NCBI RefSeq assembly: GCF_900143625.1
Contig: NZ_FRFF01000030.1
Coordinates: forward strand, 1-40,703
Reading direction: 5' to 3'
Source: Nocardiopsis sp. JB363
GTDB lineage: Bacteria > Actinomycetota > Actinomycetes > Streptosporangiales > Streptosporangiaceae
DNA length: 40,703 bases
Shown: piece by piece, positions 8,334 to 15,297 of the stretch
Numbering within the stretch: position 1 is the first letter of the stretch
How the letters are laid out: each line of letters begins with the position of its first letter
Notes under the pieces: model-generated
Databases searched by the model: none
Seen by the model: only the letters and a program-made list of their open reading frames with translations
What the model was told of the DNA's origin: nothing
Made by a program: the position numbers and the translations under genes

Positions 8334-8377
8334 GAGGTCGGGCCCCGCTGGGAGTGCTCCCAGCGGGGCCCGACCTC
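8334..8377 (+). terminator. Intrinsic terminator of the importer operon
   Basis: A perfect 21-nt inverted repeat (8334-8354 against 8357-8377) separated by only two bases, so in practice a 20-bp stem with a GTGC loop. It starts 23 nt after the stop of the second binding protein. The downstream tract is only mildly T-rich, as is usual in GC-rich actinomycetes. Confidence 0.85.
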
Positions 8378-8402
8378 TGTTCTCCCTGCGCGGCAGAGGT
8401 TC

Positions 8403-8513
8403 TCAAGTGCTCAGAAAACGCAGCACCGCCAGAACCCGGCGACTGTACTCGGGGGTGTGCGCCAGGCCGAACTTGTCGAAGATGGCGTTGATCGATGTCT
8501 TCCGTGCGGCGCA
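8403..8513 (-). pseudogene. C-terminal remnant of a LuxR/NarL-type response regulator
   Basis: The minus-strand frame ending at TGA 8403-8405 reads SINAIFDKFGL followed by AHTPEYSRRVLAVLRFLST, 36 codons in all. This is the conserved end of NarL/FixJ-type regulators (recognition helix region AIFxKLGL, then TPEYSRRVLAVL). The receiver domain and most of the helix-turn-helix are absent: upstream sequence turns into IS-like DNA at about 8510. It is a dead fragment. Together with the truncated ABC permease at 10.2-10.5 kb it suggests that a kinase/regulator/ABC transporter locus was deleted around the insertion element. Confidence 0.7.
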
Positions 8514-8515
8514 GA

Positions 8516-8536
8516 CCCCGGGCTTCAGCCCTGGAG
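8516..8536 (+). repeat. Solitary IS200/IS605-like end hairpin
   Basis: CCCCGGGCTTCAGCCCTGGAG has the same architecture as the right end of the neighbouring element (10168-10188): C-run, a GGCT/AGCC mini-hairpin, then TGG-AG. It may be the leftover end of an earlier insertion, or recombined left-flank DNA. The stretch between it and 8585 holds no gene. Confidence 0.4.
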
Positions 8537-8585
8537 ATAGCCGCCTCTCCGCGAACGGGACCATGAGACAGCCCTTTTCCCTACA

Positions 8586-8900
8586 ATGAGTTACGCATAT
8601 CTCACCCTGAGCTCAAGAGCGAGTATCACGTTCCCATGCGCCTTCCGCATGGTCTGGTCCCCAAGCACCGACGCGGCGCACTCGGGAACCGTTCTGCTCG
8701 TGGATGTCGACCCCCAATTCGGGATGCACCGGCTGGTCAAAGCCATCAAGGGGCGTTCCTCTCGGCTGTTGCGTGAGGAGTTTTCACACCTGAAGTCGCG
8801 GCTGCCGACCTTGTGGACCAACAGCTACTTCGTGGCCACCGTCGGCGGTGCCCCGCTTTAGCAGGTCAAGCGTTACGTCCAGGACCAGAAGAGCCGCTGA
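8586..8900 (+). pseudogene. tnpA: Degenerate IS200/IS605 TnpA (Y1 transposase)
   Basis: The 3' half is clearly TnpA: VDPQFGMHRLVKAIKG, then RSSRLLREEF, LKSRLPTLWTNSYF and VATVGGAPL. Three lesions are visible. A TAG at 8859-8861 precedes the in-frame continuation QVKRYVQDQKSR (TGA at 8898-8900), which contains the catalytic tyrosine. The conserved xHVHLLV (HUH) stretch before VDPQFG is gone, leaving GTVLLVDVDPQ, with roughly 60 residues missing compared with an intact TnpA. The N-terminal part also appears split between two frames (LVPKHRRGALG in another frame resembles the VWCPKYRRRVL block). The true start is not determinable. Confidence 0.8.
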
Positions 8901-8923
8901 GGAAGGAGAGGGGGTGTTCCACG

Positions 8924-10180
8924 ATGTTGTCGGGTCGCCGATACCGGCTTGCTCTGACCCAAGAGCAAGCCGCGATGTGCGCCGAGTTCGGTGACATCTG
9001 CCGCGCGGTGTGGAACACCGCCCTGGACCAACGCCGCCAATACGTCGACCGGTACACCCGGGGGCGGAAAGGGCCGTTCTGCGGGTACCACCTCCAAGCC
9101 GGACAGCTTGCCGAAGCCAAATCCGAAGAGACCTGGCTCAAGGCCGCCCCCTCACACGTGCTCCAGCAGACCTTGAAGGACCTCGACCGGGCCTGTCGGG
9201 ACAAGGGCACCTTCAACGTGCGGTGGCGGGCCAAAGGCCGGTGGATGCCCTCGTTCCGCTTCCCTGCCGGGAACCTCATCACGGTGGAGAAGCTGAACCG
9301 CAAATGGTCGCGGGCCAAGCTGCCCAAGCTCGGCTGGGTGCGGCTGCGCTCCTCCCGCCCGATCGGCGGAACCATCCGCTCGGCCACGGTGTCCCGCAAG
9401 GGCGGGCACTGGTTCGTGTCCTTCCTCGTCGAAGACGGACAGCTCACCCCCGAGCACCACCCGGGCACCCCGGTAGGGGTGGACCGGGGAGTGGCCGTGG
9501 CGGCGACCCTGTCCACGGGACAGTTCCACGACCGCCCGTTCGCCACCGATGGCGAGAAGACCCGGCACCTGCGCCTTCAACGCAAGCTCGCTCGGCAGAA
9601 GAAAGGCAGCGCGAACCGGGGCAAAACGTTGAAGGCCATGGGTGCCATCACCACCCGGGCCGTGGAGCGGCGCGGCGACTTTTGCGCGCAGCTCGCCCAC
9701 ACACTCACCACCCGGCACAACATGGTCGTGCTAGAGGCGTTGCGTACCACCAACATGACCGCGTCCGCCAAGGGAACTCTGGAAGCGCCTGGAAAAAAGG
9801 TGCGCCAAAAGGCCGGGCTTAACCGAGCTATCCGGGACAAAGGGTGGCACCGGCTCGAACTCGCCTTGCGCAACGCCGCACGCAAGACCGGCACCCGCAT
9901 CGCGCTGGTCAACCCCGCCTACACCTCGCAGACGTGTCACCGGTGCAAAGTGGTGGACGCCCACTCGCGCAAGAGCCAAGCCGAGTTCGCGTGCACCTCC
10001 TGCGAACACACCGACCACGCCGATGTGAACGCGGCCAAGAACATCCTTTACGCCGCAGGGCATGCGGTGTCAGCCTGCGGAGACCTCGGGGTTACCCGGT
10101 CCGTGAAGCAGGAACCAGCGCCCCCGCGAGGGCAGGCGCACCAACCGGCGTTATCGCTGGTGGGAATCCCCCGGCTTTAG
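8924..10180 (+). CDS. tnpB: TnpB RNA-guided endonuclease (IS605 OrfB type)
   Basis: A 418-residue TnpB that looks intact. The RuvC-like catalytic residues are Asp187 (VGVDRGVAVA), Glu271 (NMVVLEALRTTNM) and Asp367 (DHADVNAAKNIL). The zinc-ribbon cysteines are Cys338/341 (TCHRC) and Cys357/360 (CTSC). The ATG at 8924 follows GGAAGGAGAGGGGG. Known TnpB proteins cut DNA using a guide RNA made from the element's right end, favouring retention of the element, and related proteins gave rise to Cas12. The C-terminal codons run into the right-end region, as is common. The adjacent tnpA is dead, so this tnpB is kept without its own transposase. Confidence 0.92.
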   Translation: MLSGRRYRLALTQEQAAMCAEFGDICRAVWNTALDQRRQYVDRYTRGRKGPFCGYHLQAGQLAEAKSEETWLKAAPSHVLQQTLKDLDRACRDKGTFNVRWRAKGRWMPSFRFPAGNLITVEKLNRKWSRAKLPKLGWVRLRSSRPIGGTIRSATVSRKGGHWFVSFLVEDGQLTPEHHPGTPVGVDRGVAVAATLSTGQFHDRPFATDGEKTRHLRLQRKLARQKKGSANRGKTLKAMGAITTRAVERRGDFCAQLAHTLTTRHNMVVLEALRTTNMTASAKGTLEAPGKKVRQKAGLNRAIRDKGWHRLELALRNAARKTGTRIALVNPAYTSQTCHRCKVVDAHSRKSQAEFACTSCEHTDHADVNAAKNILYAAGHAVSACGDLGVTRSVKQEPAPPRGQAHQPALSLVGIPRL

Positions 10181-10198
10181 CCGTGGGGAGGAAGTCAA
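10080..10198 (+). ncRNA. Predicted omega/reRNA scaffold at the IS right end
   Basis: TnpB partners are transcribed from the 3' end of tnpB through the right end of the element, with the guide taken from DNA just beyond it. Here the scaffold would overlap the last tnpB codons and end with the hairpin CCCC-CGGCT-TT-AGCCG-GGGG (10168-10188) and TCAA at 10198. The guide would be the next 16-20 nt, from 10199, inside the truncated permease gene. The 5' boundary is a guess. Confidence 0.35.
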
Positions 10199-10471
10199 GA
10201 AGGTCAGTGCGATGCCGATCAGTACGAACTGGACCACCCACACCGCGCCGTAGATCGCCATTTCCGAGGCGGGCACACCCGCTGCCGAGATCTTGCCGGT
10301 GGTGGCGTCCACCGCTCCACTGGTCGCGACCAGTGCCATCAGGACGAGAGCGGTGGCCAGCCCCCACCAGGTGGAGCGCACCGAGACGAACTTGACCCAC
10401 TCGGCGGCGATCGCTCCCAGAAGGGGTCGGTAGCGGACGGTGGCGGGCGGTGTGGCGTGGGCGGTGCTCAT
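10151..10471 (-). pseudogene. ABC transporter permease, N-terminal part cut by the IS element
   Basis: The frame gives about 91 native residues (MSTAHATPPATVRYRPLLGAI start, then EWVKFVSVRSTWWGLATALVLMAL as the first helix and AVWVVQFVLIGIALTFLTS as the second). After that it runs into the IS right end and stops at 10151-10153. ABC-2 type permeases of this kind normally have about 250 residues and six helices, so two thirds are missing. The rest is not found on the other side of the element. Its ATG overlaps the stop of the ATPase gene (ATGA at 10468-10471), so the two were an operon. Without the remainder the exporter is presumably dead unless another permease substitutes. Confidence 0.82.
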
Positions 10472-11394
10472 GCCGGGCTTCCGTTCGTGGCTTGTGTGGA
10501 CTGGTACTGGAGGCTGTCGGAGGTGAGCTCGTGGTAGGCCTGTTCGAGGGAGGCGTCACGGGTGCTGAGCTCGGACAAGGCCACTCCGGTCCGGTGGGCC
10601 AGCTCGCCCACGCGTTCGACGTCCACTCCGGTGATGAGGAGTTCGCTGGCGGTGGGGCGTTCGACCTGGGCGCCTTCGGCGGTCAGGGCGTCGATCAGGT
10701 CCTCGGGGTGCGCGGCGCGCACCTTCACGGCCGTCCAGGCCTTGTCGTCCAGTACCTCGCTCAGGGGCGCGTCGGTGATGAGCCTGCCGCGTCCGATCAC
10801 CACCAGGTGGTCGGCGGTCAGTTGCATCTCGCTCATCAGGTGGCTGGAGACGAAGACGGTGCGGCCCTCCTCGGCCAGGGACCGCATCAGGTCGCGGATC
10901 CACCGCACTCCGTCGGGGTCCAGGCCGTTGACGGGTTCGTCGAGGATGAGTACTTCGGGGTCACCGAGCAGGGCCGAGGCGATGCCCAGGCGCTGGCTCA
11001 TGCCCAGGGAGAAGCCGCCTGCTCGGCGGCGGGCCACCTCGGTCAGGCCCACCGTTTCCAGGACCTCCTCCACCCTCCGGGCGGGGATGTGGTGGGTGCG
11101 GGCCAGGGCCAGCAGGTGGGAGCGGGCGCTGCGGCCCGGATGGACGGCCTTGGCGTCCAGGACCGCGCCCACGGTGTGCAGGGGGCTGCGCAGTTCACGG
11201 TAGGGGCGACCGTTGATCAGGGCCTGGCCCGCGGTGGGTCGGTCCAGGCCCAGCACCATCCGCAGGGTGGTGGTTTTCCCGGCGCCGTTGGGTCCTAGGA
11301 AGCCGGTGACCCGGCCGGGGTGGATCCGCAGGTCCAGGTCGTCGACCGCGAGGGTCTTTCCGTAGCGTTTGGTCAGTCCGCGCAGGGTGATCAT
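10468..11394 (-). CDS. ABC transporter ATP-binding protein (DrrA-like, ABC-2 exporter)
   Basis: A 308-residue ATPase with Walker A GPNGAGKTT, signature FSLGMSQRLGIASALLG, Walker B VLILDEPVNGLD and the switch SSHLMSEM. The C-terminal region after residue 215 is the usual DrrA-type extension, ending with the ASLEQAYHELT motif common in these subunits. It would power export by the membrane partner encoded next, but that permease is truncated by the insertion element, so this gene is probably an orphan. The ATG at 11392-11394 has AGGA upstream; the frame above it is not protein-like. Its substrate may have been a drug or antimicrobial peptide, by analogy only. Confidence 0.9.
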   Translation of the reverse strand: MITLRGLTKRYGKTLAVDDLDLRIHPGRVTGFLGPNGAGKTTTLRMVLGLDRPTAGQALINGRPYRELRSPLHTVGAVLDAKAVHPGRSARSHLLALARTHHIPARRVEEVLETVGLTEVARRRAGGFSLGMSQRLGIASALLGDPEVLILDEPVNGLDPDGVRWIRDLMRSLAEEGRTVFVSSHLMSEMQLTADHLVVIGRGRLITDAPLSEVLDDKAWTAVKVRAAHPEDLIDALTAEGAQVERPTASELLITGVDVERVGELAHRTGVALSELSTRDASLEQAYHELTSDSLQYQSTQATNGSPA

Positions 11395-11523
11395 CGAGGT
11401 CCTGTCCGGTCGGCGCGAGTACTGTCTCAACGCTAGGATCCGGGCCCTTGACCGGACCATGAGGTGGACCGTCGGGTGGGGGTGGGGTTGACCGCAGGGT
11501 CGAGTCCGCCACGCGCACATGAA

Positions 11524-11559
11524 GGTGCCCCGCTCCCCCACGGATGGGAGCGGGGCACC
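11524..11559 (-). terminator. Terminator of the baeRF-type gene
   Basis: Perfect 14-bp inverted repeat GGTGCCCCGCTCCC / GGGAGCGGGGCACC with an 8-nt loop, 18 nt past the stop at 11577 in the leftward direction. The remaining interval up to the ATPase start at 11394 holds no gene. Confidence 0.75.
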
Positions 11560-11576
11560 GGTTCATCCGGCGGCGA

Positions 11577-12707
11577 CTACTTGGGGAAACGCAGGGTGGC
11601 CCCGGCCTCGCCGCTGGGTTCGCCCTCCTCTAGCAGTTCGCTGAACCGGGCGTCCCCCATCACGGCCGAACGCAGCATCAGGGCGCTGGCCGGTGCCTGG
11701 AATCCGGAGTCGGGGTCGTCCAGCCCTCGGGCTGAGGTGTGCACCAGGACCGGGGAGGTGGCGGAACCCCACAGTTGCGGTTCGTCCTGCCGGTTCGCGC
11801 CCAACAACAGGGTGTCCACCCGACCCTCCGAGAGCATCGGCAGGGTGGGCCTGGTGCCGCGCACCGCCTGGTCGTGGGCGAGTTTGCGGTGGTACTCGTC
11901 GATGGCCTGTTCCTGTTCCTGCTGGACCAGCTCGCGCAGGCACTCTTCGGCGCTCTCCTGCAAGCGCTCCTCCGCGTCGGTTCCTCCGCGTCCGCCCGCC
12001 ACCACCTTGATGGGGATGCTGAGTCGGCGCGGGCCGAGGTTGTCGCGCAGGTAGGCGATGGCCTCGTCGTCTCCGCCCACGATGATGGCCTGGGCGCGGA
12101 CCTTGGCCACGGCGTCGCGGACCAGTTCGGCGACGCCGACGGCGTTCTCACGCCACATGTCCTGGGCGGTGCCGGTGTCGGCCCGGCGTCCGCCCGCGTC
12201 CCCGCGCTGACCGGGGAAGATCCGAGTGGCCCCGTCGAGGTTCTGCATGTTCTCGCCGACGTTCTCGGATTCGAGGACGGGTCCTTCGGTGGGATGGCCA
12301 GCGTAGGCGTACACCTTGGCCTTGACCCGGTCCAGGGCCACCAGGACGTAGGGCCGTTGCCGGCCGCGGTCGATGGCCAACGGAAGGGCGTCGGGGACCG
12401 GAAGGAACGAGGCGCGGTCCTGTGCGGGTGGCGAGGTCAGCGTGTACTCGCCCAAGAGTCGTCCTTGGGAGGCGTAGGCCGCTTGGCCGTGGTCGCCGTA
12501 GGCGCGGGAGTTGCCTTCCCCGATGGCCTCTTCCAGGACGTCGAGGGTGGCCTCGTCGGTGCCCAGTGCCGCCAGTTCCTCGCGTAGGTGGCGCCAGCGC
12601 AGATCGATCTTCTTGTCGGCGTCGGTGGTGTCCCGGCTGGTGTCCAGGTGCACCGATGCCACGGGGCCGTCGCTCTCGTACAGAGGTCGCAGAAAACCAA
12701 GATCCAT
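11577..12707 (-). CDS. baeRF2/Rv2629-type peptide-release-factor-like protein
   Basis: A 376-residue protein resembling the Rv2629 family of actinobacteria, annotated as baeRF2-type or Vms1/ANKZF1-like, related to eRF1 and implicated by homology in ribosome rescue or hibernation. Recognisable blocks are the start MDLGFLRPLYESDGPVASV, LDTSRD with RWRHLREEL, RPYVLVALDRVKAKVYAYA, an AIIVGGDDEAI Rossmann-like strand-turn, and VDTLLLGA near the end. No Gly-Gly-Gln is seen. The ATG at 12705-12707 has no ribosome site close by (AGGAGG lies about 36 nt upstream), so it may be leaderless. Rv2629 belongs to the dormancy regulon of mycobacteria; no such operator was recognised here. Confidence 0.75.
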   Translation of the reverse strand: MDLGFLRPLYESDGPVASVHLDTSRDTTDADKKIDLRWRHLREELAALGTDEATLDVLEEAIGEGNSRAYGDHGQAAYASQGRLLGEYTLTSPPAQDRASFLPVPDALPLAIDRGRQRPYVLVALDRVKAKVYAYAGHPTEGPVLESENVGENMQNLDGATRIFPGQRGDAGGRRADTGTAQDMWRENAVGVAELVRDAVAKVRAQAIIVGGDDEAIAYLRDNLGPRRLSIPIKVVAGGRGGTDAEERLQESAEECLRELVQQEQEQAIDEYHRKLAHDQAVRGTRPTLPMLSEGRVDTLLLGANRQDEPQLWGSATSPVLVHTSARGLDDPDSGFQAPASALMLRSAVMGDARFSELLEEGEPSGEAGATLRFPK

Positions 12708-12868
12708 CAAGTTCGCGGGGCGCGTGTACCCCCGCCCCGCCCACCTCCTTCTCGGGGTCGGCCTGTCGACGATCCTGAAGGGCCCATGGTGGTTTCCGGA
12801 AGGGCGCCACGTCGAATCAGACACGGAAGTTGCCCGAAGATTTCCAGTATTTTCCTATTCGTCCTGGG

Positions 12869-14158
12869 TCAGGTCGGTTCGGCTTCGTTCAGTGCCCGGT
12901 CGATCACTTGCCGTGTGAGCGTCAGGGCGACGACCGCGGCCAGGACCAGACCGATCGTTCCCGCGGTCAGGAAGGGGACGGCCAAGGCCCACTCCCGTCC
13001 CAACACCCCCTCCAGGGTGGAGGCGAGGGTGCCACCCAGGGCCATACCCACCGAGAGCATTCCCCACGACAGGGTCCGGTGGGCGCTGAAGGCCCGCGAA
13101 CGCAGCCGGTCGGGGGTCAGACGCTGGAAGAGGGTGATCATCGTGATGTTCCACCAGGTGGAGGCGAAACCGGTGAACAGGTAGCAGAGCACGAACATCG
13201 GAACGGCGCGTGTCAGACCCACGGTCAGAGCGGTCGTGCCCAGAATCGCCAGGACCACGGTCAGGGCGGTGGCCGGGTGTACCCGGTGGGAGAAGGAGGG
13301 CACCACCAGCGCGCCCAGGACGGCGCCCGCCGCGGTCACGGTCATCAACAACCCGTAGCCCTGGGGTCCCACCCCCAGCACGTCCTGGGCGAAGAGCACC
13401 AGGACCGCCGCCATCATCGCCGCGGCCAGGTTGGAGGCCCCACTGACCAGGGCGGTCAAGCGCAGCACCGGGTGGTGCCACAACCACGACAGTCCCTCGC
13501 GCAGCATGAGGCGAATGCCGGGGCGCCGCTGTCCGGCCGTCGCCGGGTGGTGATCACCGCGCAGACTCAGCAGACAGACCAAGGCCAAGAAGACGAGCGC
13601 GGCCTGCGCGCCGAAGGCCCAGGCGGTGGAGGCCGCCAGCAGCATCCCGGCCAGGGGGGCGCCCAAGAACTTGTTGAGTACCCGTTCCACCCCTTGCAGG
13701 TAGCCGTTGGCCCGTTCCAGCCGTTGGCGGGGTACCAGGGCGGGCACCATCGCCTGTGCGGTGTTGTCGAAGAACACCTCGCAGGTTCCCACCAGTAGGG
13801 CGATGCCCACCAGCAACGGGATCGAGCCCGCGCCCAGGGCGACCGTGGTGGTCAGGGCCACCAGCAGTACCGCCTTGACGCCCGCCGCGGCCATCATCAA
13901 CCGGCGCCGGTCGACTCGATCGCCCACCACCCCGGCGAGCAGGGCGAACAACAGCCAGGGCAGGCGGGTGGCGGCGCCCACCAGCGCCACCTGGAAGGGG
14001 TCGTCGGTGAGTGTGGCGGCGTACCAGGGCAGCGCCACCACCGCGATTCCATCACTCAGGTTGCCCAGGCCCATGGCGCCCAAGAGGGTGCCGAAGCGGC
14101 GGCCCAAGGGCTGCCGAGGGGAGCTTTCCGCGCCGGTTCGGGTCGGTTTCTCGGCCAT
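12869..14158 (-). CDS. MFS transporter (drug efflux type)
   Basis: A 429-residue major facilitator with about 12 membrane helices. The loop 2-3 motif is LAGVVGDRVDRRRLMM, characteristic of drug:proton antiporters of the DHA3/MefA-like kind, and the LSWLWHHPVLRLTAL segment is common in actinobacterial members. The ATG at 14156-14158 follows GAAGGAC; the upstream extension runs through the promoter and the AraC gene and is spurious. It diverges from an AraC-GyrI-type regulator across a 187-bp gap holding a 10-bp perfect inverted repeat, so that regulator probably controls this exporter in response to a small hydrophobic compound. Confidence 0.88.
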   Translation of the reverse strand: MAEKPTRTGAESSPRQPLGRRFGTLLGAMGLGNLSDGIAVVALPWYAATLTDDPFQVALVGAATRLPWLLFALLAGVVGDRVDRRRLMMAAAGVKAVLLVALTTTVALGAGSIPLLVGIALLVGTCEVFFDNTAQAMVPALVPRQRLERANGYLQGVERVLNKFLGAPLAGMLLAASTAWAFGAQAALVFLALVCLLSLRGDHHPATAGQRRPGIRLMLREGLSWLWHHPVLRLTALVSGASNLAAAMMAAVLVLFAQDVLGVGPQGYGLLMTVTAAGAVLGALVVPSFSHRVHPATALTVVLAILGTTALTVGLTRAVPMFVLCYLFTGFASTWWNITMITLFQRLTPDRLRSRAFSAHRTLSWGMLSVGMALGGTLASTLEGVLGREWALAVPFLTAGTIGLVLAAVVALTLTRQVIDRALNEAEPT

Positions 14159-14260
14159 GAGGTCCTTCGGTGAGGAGGTTTGCCGATCACACTGGCACAG
14201 GGCCGGTGGGCCGGACAGGCCCTTTTCCCGTGGGCAGAAACGGCGATGCGGGCGCGCGGG

Positions 14261-14294
14261 GACCCGACCGAAGCCGTACCGCAACGGTCGGGTC
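14261..14294. promoter_or_regulatory. Inverted repeat in the MFS/araC divergent promoter
   Basis: Perfect arms GACCCGACCG (14261-14270) and CGGTCGGGTC (14285-14294) are separated by 14 nt. The site lies 51 bp upstream of the regulator start and 102 bp upstream of the exporter start. It is a candidate operator for the AraC-type protein, though it could also form a leader hairpin. Confidence 0.45.
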
Positions 14295-14345
14295 GGAGCG
14301 GGTGGACCGTCCGTAACTTGGTCGATGTGAGCAAGGGAGGAACCG

Positions 14346-15218
14346 ATGCTGGACCGATTGAACGAGGCGCTGGAGCAGGTCGAAAGGGACCTGGGCGAGC
14401 CCGTGGACGTGGCCGCGATGGCGCGCTCGGTATTCGTCTCCGAGCACCACTTCCGACGGATGTTCTCGGCGCTGTCCGGGATGCCGATCTCGGAGTACGT
14501 GCGTCGTCGGCGCATGACCCTGGCCGGGGCCGAGGTGATCGAGGGCAGGGACACCCTGCTCGACGTCGCGGTGCGGTACGGCTACGGGTCGGCCGAGGCG
14601 TTCGGTCGGGCGTTCCGGTCCGTGCACGGGATCGGACCGGGTGAGGCACGCCGCGTCGGTGCCGCGCTCAGCTCACAGTCGCGACTGACCTTCCACCTGA
14701 CCATCGAAGGGAACACCGTCATGTGCTATCGGATCGTCGACAAGGAAGCGTTCGCCGTCACCGGCCCCAAGGCCCGTGTACCGCTGGTCTGCGAGGGCCC
14801 CAACGAGGCCATGATCGAGTTCGTCAAGGGCATCGACGAGGCCACCCACGAGAGGATCGAGGAACTGTCCGACCAGGAACCGCGTGGGACGCTGGGTGTG
14901 ACCCACACCCTGGAGCCGGGGTGTGGGGAGGGAAGCGACGTCGACTACTACCAGGGGGCCGCCACCTCCTCCGCCGAGGTTCCCGAGGGGATGGAGTCGC
15001 TGCGGGTGCCGGCGGGCACCTGGGTGGTCTTCCCCTTCGAGCGGTACACCTTCCCCGAGCAGATCCAGCGGATCTGGCTGTACGCCTTCTCCGAGTGGTT
15101 CCCCTCCAACCCGGCCTACCAGCACGGGCAAGGACCGGACATGCTGAAGGTGGACTACGACGAGCGGGAGGAGGACTTGGCCTCCGGAGAGCTGTGGATG
15201 CCGGTGGAGAAGACCTGA
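14346..15218 (+). CDS. AraC-family regulator with GyrI-like ligand-binding domain
   Basis: A 290-residue regulator with the DNA-binding domain first (residues 1-105). Two helix-turn-helix units are visible as VAAMARSVFVSEHHFRRMF and VAVRYGYGSAEAFGRAFRSVHG. A GyrI-like effector domain follows (about 125-290), with the motif VPAGTWVVFPFE near its end. This is the Rob/SoxS-BmrR arrangement, in which the C-terminal domain senses hydrophobic compounds. The ATG follows GGGAGGA. It is divergent from an MFS exporter and likely activates it. Confidence 0.9.
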   Translation: MLDRLNEALEQVERDLGEPVDVAAMARSVFVSEHHFRRMFSALSGMPISEYVRRRRMTLAGAEVIEGRDTLLDVAVRYGYGSAEAFGRAFRSVHGIGPGEARRVGAALSSQSRLTFHLTIEGNTVMCYRIVDKEAFAVTGPKARVPLVCEGPNEAMIEFVKGIDEATHERIEELSDQEPRGTLGVTHTLEPGCGEGSDVDYYQGAATSSAEVPEGMESLRVPAGTWVVFPFERYTFPEQIQRIWLYAFSEWFPSNPAYQHGQGPDMLKVDYDEREEDLASGELWMPVEKT

Positions 15219-15279
15219 ACCCGTCGCGGGACACGCATATGGGGCGTGTTCGCACCTGGGGAGGGGGTGGTCTCGGCCC

Positions 15280-15297
15280 GGGCGGTCGGGGCCGCCC
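15280..15297. terminator. Short hairpin between convergent genes
   Basis: GGGCGG (15280-15285) and CCGCCC (15292-15297) flank a 6-nt loop between the end of the AraC gene and the stop of the hydrolase gene. Six base pairs is weak, but it is the best stem in this 79-bp convergent gap. Confidence 0.3.

Larger units (their letters stand above)
8586..10198 (+). mobile_element. IS200/IS605-family element with dead tnpA and intact tnpB
   Basis: The element carries a broken Y1 transposase gene followed by tnpB, the IS605-type order. The right end holds the typical subterminal hairpin (10168-10188) and stops at TCAA (10195-10198), the same tetranucleotide as the right cleavage site of IS608. The left end is uncertain: a TTAC at 8591-8594 is a plausible target tetranucleotide, which would put the boundary at 8594/8595. 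Elements of this family have no terminal inverted repeats and make no target duplication, and none is seen. With tnpA dead it can move only if another copy supplies transposase. Confidence 0.75.

Noticed and set aside
8334..8377. Hairpin considered as the IS left end or a transposon inverted repeat
   Set aside because: It directly follows the binding-protein operon, has a tiny loop and no partner near 10.2 kb, so terminator is the simpler reading.
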